Shown: positions 39,975-47,489 of the stretch, piece by piece | How the letters are laid out: each line of letters opens with the position of its first letter | Position numbering within the stretch: the stretch's first letter is position 1 | Origin: Gammaproteobacteria bacterium | GTDB lineage: Bacteria > Pseudomonadota > Gammaproteobacteria > Enterobacterales > Psychrobiaceae | Assembly: GCA_013214945.1 (NCBI GenBank) | Contig: JABSRT010000028.1 | Location: 1 to 54,946, forward strand | DNA: 54,946 nt | Direction: 5' to 3' | Notes under the pieces: model-generated | Databases searched by the model: none | What the model saw: the letters and a program-made list of their open reading frames with translations, nothing else | Told to the model about the DNA's origin: nothing | Program-made: the position numbers and the translations under genes

Positions 39975-41063
39975 CTACAACAGGTACTGAATTCTTAAAG
40001 ATACTGCTCTACCCGACTGTGATATCGGCGCTAGCATTGTAGAATAAGTAAAGCCTGACATTATTTTTAAATCCTTAGCAAAATAATAATTTAAGCCCAA
40101 AGACCAATTTTGAACCTTAGTGCCATTCGTACTTTCTAACGTATCGAGCTGACTGTAGCGACTGACCAATTCCCAATAATTGTGTTTGTTCGATAAACGA
40201 GCTCGCGCCAGTTTACCTCGGCGTACTTGATATTGGCCGTCATTTAATAAATATGACGTTTGAACATACCAACCGGTATGAGTAATATCATTGAAGCTGT
40301 CGGTTAATGATAACTGCTGCCAAAACCATTCTCCTGCGATTTTGACCTTGCCATTAGACCATTGAGCTTCACTGCCAAATAGCGAGATATCATCCACGGA
40401 TTGCTTTTTAGTATCAACAACATCAAGTGCACTATGGATCTCAAGCGCCGATTTAATATCCAACTCAGTGCCATCAAGCCTGCGACGAGAAAAGGAAGCA
40501 CCTAGCTGCAAGTTATTGTCTTGCAGCTGCAGCACCTGATAATTCACGCGTCCGGTTATTGCAACATGGTCACTCTCGTAACTGTCATTATTAAACATAC
40601 CGAGCCACCATTTAAGCTGGTCCGTTTCGCTATTTATACTAATGCCGTCGTTACGTCCAGGCGCAAAGGCCCCAGTAGACATCGCGCGCTCAATCGTCGC
40701 CAGTTGGCTAGCGCTCGTTGAGTTTTCAAGACCAAAAACTTCCTTTTGTTTACCTATTTTCACTTGGCCCCAGTCCCAGCCGCGGTATTGATAATATAGA
40801 TCATCGACGGCTACCGCTTTGTTATCGGTGTCAAAATCAATCTTTGCTTTAACTGACCAGTTTTGCTGCTTTAAGCTTAAGCTGGTTTTTAAGCGCCGTG
40901 TATCACCACTAAAGCCGTCTGGTTGATCGAACCACCCGGTTAAGTAATCGCCATCGAGCATCAATTGATGCCCGATGGTGAATGTTAACGGGTCGTCTTT
41001 TTGTTGCGCCACAGCTTGACTACTAAGCAGCGTGACGGCAATAAACATAATTGGTTTATTCAT
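39975..41063 (-). CDS. OprO/OprP-type (phosphate-selective-like) porin
   Basis: Outer-membrane beta-barrel of 362 aa from ATG at 41063. It has a signal peptide (about 1-20, ending AVA), alternating amphipathic strands and a C-terminal strand SLRIQYLL. The Porin_O_P signature is visible in KAKIDFDTDNKAVAVDDLYYQYRGWDWGQVKIGKQKEVFGLENSTS, given here only as a region (about 73-118). The family name is historical, and members also pass polyphosphate or other anions. It is last in the CotH/VTC/DUF4956 operon, 5 nt after the DUF4956 gene, so an anion or phosphate link is plausible but unproven. Confidence 0.85.
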   Translation of the reverse strand: MNKPIMFIAVTLLSSQAVAQQKDDPLTFTIGHQLMLDGDYLTGWFDQPDGFSGDTRRLKTSLSLKQQNWSVKAKIDFDTDNKAVAVDDLYYQYRGWDWGQVKIGKQKEVFGLENSTSASQLATIERAMSTGAFAPGRNDGISINSETDQLKWWLGMFNNDSYESDHVAITGRVNYQVLQLQDNNLQLGASFSRRRLDGTELDIKSALEIHSALDVVDTKKQSVDDISLFGSEAQWSNGKVKIAGEWFWQQLSLTDSFNDITHTGWYVQTSYLLNDGQYQVRRGKLARARLSNKHNYWELVSRYSQLDTLESTNGTKVQNWSLGLNYYFAKDLKIMSGFTYSTMLAPISQSGRAVSLRIQYLL

Positions 41064-41068
41064 CACGA

Positions 41069-41707
41069 TTAACTTATGACCGATGAACTGTTCACCAAGG
41101 TTAAGTCAGCGCTTTCGGTTGGTTGTTCAATCGCCAGTTCATTGTGGTAAAACACGGTTAATTTCGCCGCATCTTTAAGAAAATCAATCTCACCAATTTC
41201 AACACGAATAATATCTAACCCCGTACGCTCAGCTAAATCAGCAAGCAAGTGTTGATGATTTTCTGGCTTAATATTGTTGATGTTTTCATAATAAATTGCT
41301 TTTTCGCAAACCCGTGCTGCTAACCATTTGGTTTCACCGAGTGCTGCAAGACCACAAATAATCAGATCAAGCCCAATCAGGTCAAGTGGTGGCAGTTTAC
41401 TGACTGCGGTCATCAATGACATTACAATAACCAAGAACAGATAGGTCATATCTCTCAAGTTCAGTGCCTCGGTGCGATAGCGCAACATTGAAAACACGGC
41501 AAATAAGCCAAATGCAAAACCCATCGACATATCAATGTTGTGTAAAAAGAAGGTGACTAAAAAGACCCCCATCGCAAACATCATTAAGCCAAATAACGTC
41601 TCTCGGTTACTGGAATGACGGTAATAGATCCCCCGTAATAAGAGCAAAGTGAAACATAGGTTAATTAAAAATAATTGGATAAAAGATAGATTGATAATTG
41701 TGCTCAT
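41069..41707 (-). CDS. DUF4956 family membrane protein
   Basis: Integral membrane protein of 212 aa with about five hydrophobic helices (roughly 8-26, 38-58, 62-79, 87-104, 107-124) and a soluble C-terminal domain of about 75 residues. The conserved core is GFAFGLFAVFSMLRYRTEALNLRDMTYLFLV (about 63-93), typical of DUF4956. The start overlaps the VTC gene stop (ATGA). DUF4956 genes are frequently adjacent to VTC-domain genes, but their function is not established. Confidence 0.88.
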   Translation of the reverse strand: MSTIINLSFIQLFLINLCFTLLLLRGIYYRHSSNRETLFGLMMFAMGVFLVTFFLHNIDMSMGFAFGLFAVFSMLRYRTEALNLRDMTYLFLVIVMSLMTAVSKLPPLDLIGLDLIICGLAALGETKWLAARVCEKAIYYENINNIKPENHQHLLADLAERTGLDIIRVEIGEIDFLKDAAKLTVFYHNELAIEQPTESADLTLVNSSSVIS

Positions 41708-42504
41708 AAAGATACTCGCTGTTGTTCTATTTTATTAAGATTAAGAAGGTTTTTCTTGAAACGGTTAACGCGAAGACTCGGGTCACGAGTCAATGCCATA
41801 CCGATACAATATTTGCTAAAAGACTGCGGCCGCACCGCCATGGTCCGCATCAGTTGGTATAAGGGTGAACGGCGATTATGCCGGTGCTGTTTTAACTCTA
41901 AAATCACCACATTGCTCAGCGTCTTAGACTGCCAATTGGTCAAATTAAAAAAACTTAAATCGCTATCAATGGTCAGCCGTTCACCAAGGGTTTCATTGGC
42001 TAAGCTGATCCGACTATATTGGCCGGTTTGCACCGCTTTTAAGTCGTCGAGGTTACTCACCCCTTGGTCAATAAGGAAAGGCTGTGCTCGCTCCAGTGCT
42101 ACTATTGGATTGTCACCAGCTGCGACTCTCGTTTTGATTGTACGACCTTTATTATTTTTAAATTTGAGCTCGACAAAAGAAGTGCCGGTATCAACATAGC
42201 TGCGATGGCGCAGCTTAATTCGATTAAGCTTGCCTTGATGATGTTGGTAAAAAAAGGTCAAATCACCGGTATCGTAATAACAACTTTGATATTTAAATCG
42301 CTGGCGTTGCTCGATCTCTAAGACCGAATATTGATCACGACAATGTTGTAATATCAGCGGTAATTGGTCACGATTAACCAAGAATTTACTATCAACACGA
42401 TTCATCAATGAAGCGTTATTTAAATCACTAAGACCGTGGCTGGAAAATGTCGATAGCACGCTATCGACATCATCGGCTAACGGTAAGTCAATTAAAGACT
42501 GCAT
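41704..42504 (-). CDS. VTC-domain (polyphosphate polymerase-like) protein
   Basis: Protein of 266 aa resembling the catalytic tunnel domain of yeast VTC4, which makes polyphosphate from ATP. Basic and acidic tunnel residues are recognisable in NRVDSKFLVNRDQLP, RFKYQSCYYDTGDLTFFYQH, RIKLRHRSYVDTG, SFVELKFKNNKGRTIKTR and VILELKQ. No membrane segment is visible, so it would be cytosolic, possibly docking on the DUF4956 protein next to it. It overlaps the CotH gene by 13 nt. Polymerase activity is inferred from the family. Confidence 0.87.
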   Translation of the reverse strand: MQSLIDLPLADDVDSVLSTFSSHGLSDLNNASLMNRVDSKFLVNRDQLPLILQHCRDQYSVLEIEQRQRFKYQSCYYDTGDLTFFYQHHQGKLNRIKLRHRSYVDTGTSFVELKFKNNKGRTIKTRVAAGDNPIVALERAQPFLIDQGVSNLDDLKAVQTGQYSRISLANETLGERLTIDSDLSFFNLTNWQSKTLSNVVILELKQHRHNRRSPLYQLMRTMAVRPQSFSKYCIGMALTRDPSLRVNRFKKNLLNLNKIEQQRVSL

Positions 42505-44420
42505 CCGCCGACCACCTCACTGTTAGTGCTGGGTTGTTCGCCGCTCAATTGCTTGCCTACATTTTCAATTCGACCGATTAAAAATTCTCTCAGCCCAATG
42601 ATAGTGGTTTCTTGATTGGCAGGCATTTCGCCAATCGGCGGTAGTTCACCACCTGTTGGTGGTAAAAACCCGTCCATCGGGGGCAGTTCACTGTCAACTG
42701 GCCCAGCTTCGCCATCTATTGGCTGAATTTCACTATTAACGGGTTCTGTTTCACCAGCGATTGGCAGTGCCTCACCATCTGCTGGCGGGCCACCACCCTC
42801 ATTAGGTGCACCACCCATCGACTGACCTTCAACCGTGTCAGTTAGTGATGTTTGCCACGTTTCATAATCAAAAAACTTGGTTGGATCTGCGGCAACATAT
42901 GGATCAATAAGAGCGGCAACCACGTCAATTTTATCCGACATTTTCTCATATTCGCCAGCCTCGTTAATCACTTGGGTTAAATACTGGTGGTAGGTCGCTT
43001 TGTACGCCTCAACTTCAAGAATTTTCGCCACTAAAGGTCGATCAGCTAACGCAACGGTGGTTGGTTGATCAATCAAAAAATTGGTCGCAATTTCGACGCT
43101 ACAACCGGCAGGAAAGCCATTGATCGACATATTGTAATCCCAAGGTAACATGGTGATTTGATCACCTTGTTCATTACTATCTTGATAAAGATAAAAATTA
43201 TGAGCAAAGGGCCCCTGATAGCTGTCTAAATTAACCAAGAAAGTATTTACCGCTAAATATCTCAAGAATAAATCAAGGTTAAGCAAGCTGGCGGGTTCAC
43301 TGCTTTGCAACGCTGCAATAAACTCGACCAATATTTGTTTTTGACTGGTGTCTTCGTTGGTTTTTAACTCAAGCCCGCTGTAACTCTCACTGGCGTAATC
43401 AACAAAGGCTAACGTTGATGTGCCTGCCGCTTTATATAAATCGCCCTCTTCATAATCAAAATGGCGCTCGATAAATTCAGAGTCAATCGCTTCCACAACA
43501 TTATAAAGCCCCATGTGTTGGCCTTTAATGTAAAGGTCGACATAAGCGATTCTGGGCGCAGGAACGCCCATATCATCCATCATTTGATAAGATAAATACT
43601 CTCGCATCATGCTTGGATCCGCATAAATATTATTGAAATTTAGTTTCTTTAGACCTAGCAGTTTTTGGTCTTGCTGGTAGTAGTTAAAGTCGGCTTTAAA
43701 GCTGTAGCGAATACTGTCTGGGTCATTGGCCACCCCACTTAATGATGAGTTACCCTTGGTTCTAAACGCGATATCGGCAATCTCAATGCCGTTATAGGTC
43801 ATGACGGCAGTTTTGTATTCTTCGGCTGTTGGATCGGCCAAAATCGCCTGCCAGTCTTCATCGCTTAACTCAAGTTCGACTTTAACGACCTCGTCGGTCA
43901 AAAAGGCATTAAAAGGGATATTGGCTTCACCTGGCGTTGGGTAAAGTCGTTGTACTAACCCGTTGTATTCGCCATAAGTTCGCCCCGTTTTAACATCGCT
44001 ATCTTGCCATGCCAAGCTGTCGATCACGGTGCCTTCATAGGTAAGAGCAACTGAGTCATCACTGCTTAATTTAAAGGGCACATAGTAACTGCCGTCGGTC
44101 GGTACATCGTCGGTCGCTTGAATCACTAAATATTGACCCGCTTGCAAGGTGATTTCAGGTAGCGAGGCAGGATCATTGGTGCTGTCGCTCAGCGAATAAC
44201 CCGCTAAATTGACACTTTGATCGCCAACAACCTCAATCTCAATCCAATCTGGCCCCCCCTCTTGGTCTTTAGTCAGTACTTCCGATATCCTTAAAACTTG
44301 GCTTGCGCCATCAGTCTCTGTCGCTGTCGCATCTTCGGCACTGTCATCACTGCCACAGCCCCCTAAAATCAATGCGCTAAGTATTACTGGATATATTTTA
44401 TTAGATAACTTTATTGTCAT
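42492..44420 (-). CDS. CotH kinase-fold lipoprotein with lamin-tail domain
   Basis: Predicted surface or periplasmic lipoprotein of 642 aa. The ATG at 44420 gives a signal sequence ending in the lipobox LILGGC (Cys22). A GTG at 44432 would add four residues. A lamin-tail-like domain follows (about 40-130; LRISEVLTKDQEGGPDWIEI, then NLAGYSLSD). The CotH domain is at about 175-470 (FRTKGNSSLSG, GLKKLNFNNIYADPSMMREY, GLYNVVEAIDSEFIERHF, MLPWDYNMSI). CotH proteins have an atypical protein-kinase fold. The C-terminal 90 residues are a Pro/Gly/Glu-rich degenerate repeat (SELPPMDGFLPPTGGELPPI). It is first in the four-gene operon. Confidence 0.88.
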   Translation of the reverse strand: MTIKLSNKIYPVILSALILGGCGSDDSAEDATATETDGASQVLRISEVLTKDQEGGPDWIEIEVVGDQSVNLAGYSLSDSTNDPASLPEITLQAGQYLVIQATDDVPTDGSYYVPFKLSSDDSVALTYEGTVIDSLAWQDSDVKTGRTYGEYNGLVQRLYPTPGEANIPFNAFLTDEVVKVELELSDEDWQAILADPTAEEYKTAVMTYNGIEIADIAFRTKGNSSLSGVANDPDSIRYSFKADFNYYQQDQKLLGLKKLNFNNIYADPSMMREYLSYQMMDDMGVPAPRIAYVDLYIKGQHMGLYNVVEAIDSEFIERHFDYEEGDLYKAAGTSTLAFVDYASESYSGLELKTNEDTSQKQILVEFIAALQSSEPASLLNLDLFLRYLAVNTFLVNLDSYQGPFAHNFYLYQDSNEQGDQITMLPWDYNMSINGFPAGCSVEIATNFLIDQPTTVALADRPLVAKILEVEAYKATYHQYLTQVINEAGEYEKMSDKIDVVAALIDPYVAADPTKFFDYETWQTSLTDTVEGQSMGGAPNEGGGPPADGEALPIAGETEPVNSEIQPIDGEAGPVDSELPPMDGFLPPTGGELPPIGEMPANQETTIIGLREFLIGRIENVGKQLSGEQPSTNSEVVGGCSL

Positions 44421-44479
44421 TATGGTAGTCACTCTAGTTATTACAGTTGTGGAGGTAACACCGAGTACGTTAACAATAA

Positions 44480-44508
44480 AATATGGTTAGAATATGGAGG
44501 TAGAGTGG
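44480..44508. promoter_or_regulatory. Direct repeats with 11-bp period upstream of the CotH operon
   Basis: AATATGG at 44480-44486 and 44491-44497, then a weaker AGAGTGG at 44502-44508, occur exactly every 11 bp, separated by TTAG and AGGT. Tandem heptamers in one helical phase are the usual binding layout of OmpR/PhoB-type response regulators, one of which is encoded 700 bp away. They lie about 60-90 bp upstream of the CotH start. Confidence 0.5.
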
Positions 44509-44631
44509 TTAAATTACTGAGTTTTAAGCAATATTTGATTTATGTATGCCACATCATACTCTCGCCACACTTTCTCCACAGTTAAGCCGGTAATAACACA
44601 ATTTCTCCACCAGCTCTTGCACGATATTTGC

Positions 44632-44665
44632 GTAAATTATAGGGCCGGTCGGCACTATAATTTAC
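44632..44665. promoter_or_regulatory. Perfect 11-bp inverted repeat before the proline-rich gene
   Basis: GTAAATTATAG (44632-44642) and CTATAATTTAC (44655-44665) flank a 12-nt GC-rich spacer and end one base before the AGGAG ribosome site. The right arm contains TATAAT (44656-44661). It could be an operator, or a 5'-UTR hairpin controlling translation of the next gene. Confidence 0.55.
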
Positions 44666-44677
44666 AGGAGCACTACA

Positions 44678-45172
44678 ATGGACATTTCAGGCAGTTATAC
44701 GGTATCACCCTATACTTCAGTTTCTCAATCGAGTAGCGAGATGAAGGTCGGTTCGCGCCCACCTCCACCACCGCCCGAACCAGTAGATGGTGAGTTATCG
44801 GGTTATTTATCAGAGGTTGAAGACACCGAAGAAGTAAAGAGCTTTATGCAAGAAGTGATGAGCATGAGTTTATCTGGCGATTTTGATGCTGAGGAGTTAG
44901 CCGAAATGGCACCCGATTCGTTAAAAGCCTATGCCCAGGAACAAGGGGTAGATTTAGAAGACATGATGCAAAATGCCCATGATCATTTACAGCAAATGGG
45001 CAATAAAATGCCGGGTGGTGGCGGACCGATGCCACCACCCGCACAAGAAGACGAACAAACTAGCCTTGATAGCGCCACATCATCATATGCTAGCATTGCC
45101 CAACTTGGTGATAGCGAGAATGACCTGATGGAATCGTTATTGTCGTCTTTATCGATAAAAACGACAGCGTAA
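44678..45172 (+). CDS. Hypothetical proline-rich acidic protein
   Basis: Unrecognised protein of 164 aa with a good ribosome site (AGGAG, 44666-44670, spacing 7). The N-terminal 30 residues are Ser/Thr-rich and end in a proline run (RPPPPPPEP). The middle is acidic and probably helical (about 37-110; SFMQEVMSMSLSGDFDAEEL). A Gly/Pro linker follows (MPGGGGPMPPPAQ, about 113-125), then a Ser-rich tail ending LMESLLSSLSIKTTA. No signal peptide or membrane helix. It is divergent from the CotH operon and converges on the two-component genes. The sensor kinase and the CotH protein also carry proline-rich segments. Function unknown. Confidence 0.75.
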   Translation: MDISGSYTVSPYTSVSQSSSEMKVGSRPPPPPPEPVDGELSGYLSEVEDTEEVKSFMQEVMSMSLSGDFDAEELAEMAPDSLKAYAQEQGVDLEDMMQNAHDHLQQMGNKMPGGGGPMPPPAQEDEQTSLDSATSSYASIAQLGDSENDLMESLLSSLSIKTTA

Positions 45173-45181
45173 CGAAACACG

Positions 45182-45217
45182 GCATTAACCAAGCTTATTT
45201 TTAAGTTTGGTTAATGC
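45182..45217. terminator. Convergent terminator overlapping the response regulator stop
   Basis: GCATTAACCAAGCTTA (45182-45197) pairs with TAAGTTTGGTTAATGC (45202-45217), 16 bp with one G-T wobble and a TTTT loop, followed by GCTTTT on the plus strand. The right arm contains the last codons and stop of the minus-strand response regulator gene. Confidence 0.78.
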
Positions 45218-45909
45218 GCTTTTAACGAATACCCAATCCCGTAAACTGATTCGATGTAGTTTTGGGCTTCAGGCGCTTCCGATAACTTTTTCCGCAAATT
45301 TTTAATATGTGAATCGATGGTCCGTTCATAGATATCAAGTTCATGCTGTTTAACCGCGAGTAATAACTCTTTACGTGAAAAGACTTTCTCAGGATACTCC
45401 ATTAAGGTTCTTAAAATATTAAACTCGTTGCCCGTTAACTTGATTGGGTACTGTTTGATATAGACAGTGAACTTATCAATGTCTAACGTTAGGGATTTAA
45501 ACGACAGCTGATTCGACACGGTATTTTTAGGCGCGGCTCGTTTTAGTAACGCGGCGACTCTGGCCATCAGTTCTTTGGGACTAAAAGGCTTGCAGACATA
45601 ATCATCAGCGCCATGTTTAAAACCTAGTAACCTGTCTACTTCGTCAACCCGCGCAGTTAACATGACAATAGGAATATCACTAAATTCTCTCAGCTGCTGA
45701 CAAATCTCTAAGCCGCTAACGTGTGGCAACATCAGATCAAGGATGCAAAGATCAGGATTAAGCGCTCTTACCCGCTCAACAACGCCTGCGCCCGTACTCA
45801 TACAGGTATATTGATATCCCTCTAGATCAAGGTACTTACTGATTAAGGTCAAGATCCGCTCTTCATCCTCGACGACCAGCACATGCTGTTGACTCATTTT
45901 TCTACTCAC
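45211..45909 (-). CDS. OmpR-family response regulator (BaeR-like)
   Basis: DNA-binding response regulator of 232 aa. The receiver domain (about 8-120) has the acidic pocket VVEDEE, the phospho-acceptor Asp in LCILDLMLPHVSG, the switch Thr in MLTARVDE and the Lys in CKPFSPKEL. The C-terminal winged helix (about 140-230) has LTGNEFNILRTLM and RTIDSHIKNLRKKL. The GTG start at 45909 has AAGGA six bases upstream and overlaps the kinase gene by 8 nt. An ATG at 45897 is the alternative. Likely targets, by position, are the CotH operon and the proline-rich gene. Confidence 0.95.
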   Translation of the reverse strand: MSRKMSQQHVLVVEDEERILTLISKYLDLEGYQYTCMSTGAGVVERVRALNPDLCILDLMLPHVSGLEICQQLREFSDIPIVMLTARVDEVDRLLGFKHGADDYVCKPFSPKELMARVAALLKRAAPKNTVSNQLSFKSLTLDIDKFTVYIKQYPIKLTGNEFNILRTLMEYPEKVFSRKELLLAVKQHELDIYERTIDSHIKNLRKKLSEAPEAQNYIESVYGIGYSLKAH

Positions 45910-47362
45910 TTAAATCCTTAGGAATGTGAATGGTAATTTTTAACCCACCATGTTCACTGGCACTGGCCACAATGTCACCATGGTGGGCAATAATAATGTT
46001 TTTACAAATAGCCAAGCCTAGACCAGCGCCACCATTTTGGCGACCACGGTGCGAATCCACCCGATATAAACGGTCAAATAGTTTGTCTAATTTAGTACTT
46101 TCAACTCCGGGACCGGAATCTTCAATGGTCATCACCAGCTGCTGATTCACCTGCGCACAAGAAACCCATACCGAGCCGCCCTCTTCGGTATATTTATGGC
46201 AATTGTGTAAAATATTATCAATGACTTGCAATAAACGGCTGTGATCGCCTCGGGCGGCGCATGAGGTAACATCGGTCATTAATGAAATGTTCCGACTGCT
46301 TAATTTAGTATGAAATCGGCTCGCACTGTCCAAACAAACGTGGTCGAAACGGATCATGGTGCTATCACTGTTTAGCGCCAAATTATCGGTTACCGACAAT
46401 TGATGTAAATCATTGAGTAAATGGTTCAAGCGTAAAACGTCTTGCTGTAACAGCCGTAAATTTAGCTCAGTTGGCGGGGTTATGCCGTCAACCATCGCTT
46501 CTATTTCGCCTCTTATCACCGTAAGTGGGGTCCGCAATTCATGTGCAATGTCTTGCAACCATTGTTTTTGTTGCACTTCAAATTTGGATAACCCTACCCC
46601 AATATCATTAAAATAATGTGCTAATTCAGCGAGTTCATCATTTGAGTTTATCTCAATTTTGGTATCAAATTTACGTTCAGATAAACCAATCGCCCCTTGA
46701 ATTAAATTACGGATTGGCGCGATAAAGTGTCGTGCCAGGTAAAAGCTAACCATGCAAGATAATACCAATCCGATGAAAGCCATAAAAAAAACTCGCTCTA
46801 ATTGATGTTTTAGCAATGCATCACCATGGCGCTGTGCTGGATGAGTTTTAACCAAACCAAGCCAACCAACAATAGTACCGTTACTTTTTATCGCAAAGTA
46901 ATCTTCGATGTTATCGCCGTGTTTGACCTTTATTACAATCTTTTTGTACCGATCGATTAACTCAATGCGAGACACCAGATGTGGTCGTCTAAAATGCGGT
47001 TGCGGGACGTCTTCATTAAACATGAGTGGCGGTGGCGGATTAAACTGCGATTGTGGACGCGGACGAAAATGCTCAGCCCGAGGTGGTGGGAAATCATTAA
47101 ACACCATGACATCGTCAATAAACAACCGCCAATAATCCCGGTCGAGTTCGAGCGCACGCCAGCTATTAGTTTTGGTGTAATAATCACCTAAATCAGCCGC
47201 TAAATCATTGACCATATATTGGTCTTCTAAGTAAGCAGAGTCGTCGATATAGCTGCTCATCTTCTTGAAACTATAATAACTGACCGACAATAACACGATC
47301 GACAACAGACCAATTACGGAGAAGTTGGCTAAAAAGACCTTATGTACGAGCTTTAATTTCAT
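45902..47362 (-). CDS. Sensor histidine kinase (BaeS-like) with proline-rich periplasmic loop
   Basis: Inner-membrane kinase of 486 aa. A first membrane helix (about 11-31) precedes a periplasmic domain of about 155 residues containing a Pro/Arg/His-rich stretch (DFPPPRAEHFRPRPQSQF, then NPPPPLMFNEDVPQPHFRRP, about 90-128). Then come the second helix (about 192-212), a HAMP domain, the dimerisation helix with the phospho-acceptor in QDIAHELRTPLTVI, and the ATPase with NILHNCHKYTEEGG, DSGPGV and GGAGLGLAI. The signal is unknown. The unusual loop might bind a proline-rich partner or a ligand. It is upstream of, and overlaps, its response regulator. Confidence 0.94.
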   Translation of the reverse strand: MKLKLVHKVFLANFSVIGLLSIVLLSVSYYSFKKMSSYIDDSAYLEDQYMVNDLAADLGDYYTKTNSWRALELDRDYWRLFIDDVMVFNDFPPPRAEHFRPRPQSQFNPPPPLMFNEDVPQPHFRRPHLVSRIELIDRYKKIVIKVKHGDNIEDYFAIKSNGTIVGWLGLVKTHPAQRHGDALLKHQLERVFFMAFIGLVLSCMVSFYLARHFIAPIRNLIQGAIGLSERKFDTKIEINSNDELAELAHYFNDIGVGLSKFEVQQKQWLQDIAHELRTPLTVIRGEIEAMVDGITPPTELNLRLLQQDVLRLNHLLNDLHQLSVTDNLALNSDSTMIRFDHVCLDSASRFHTKLSSRNISLMTDVTSCAARGDHSRLLQVIDNILHNCHKYTEEGGSVWVSCAQVNQQLVMTIEDSGPGVESTKLDKLFDRLYRVDSHRGRQNGGAGLGLAICKNIIIAHHGDIVASASEHGGLKITIHIPKDLSE

Positions 47363-47489
47363 AATTCTTTAAACACGCGCTGAAAACTTCATTTAGTTTG
47401 CCTATATTGTTCACTAAGCTCCACCAAGATAGCCAATCTCCACAAAGATAACATATTGTGATAATAGCGACCACAGCCAGCGCTAGCTG

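Noticed and set aside
41756-42199. 147-codon plus-strand ORF antisense to the VTC gene
   Set aside because: It lies entirely within the well-supported VTC coding region, and its translation is Arg/Leu-rich shadow sequence.
44421-44460. Pho box upstream of the CotH operon
   Set aside because: One CTGTAAT half-site is followed at the right distance by an unrelated heptamer, so there is no PhoB tandem.
46908-47191. Overlapping ORFs on both strands in the sensor kinase gene
   Set aside because: They are by-products of the GC- and proline-rich kinase loop, without ribosome sites or recognisable domains.
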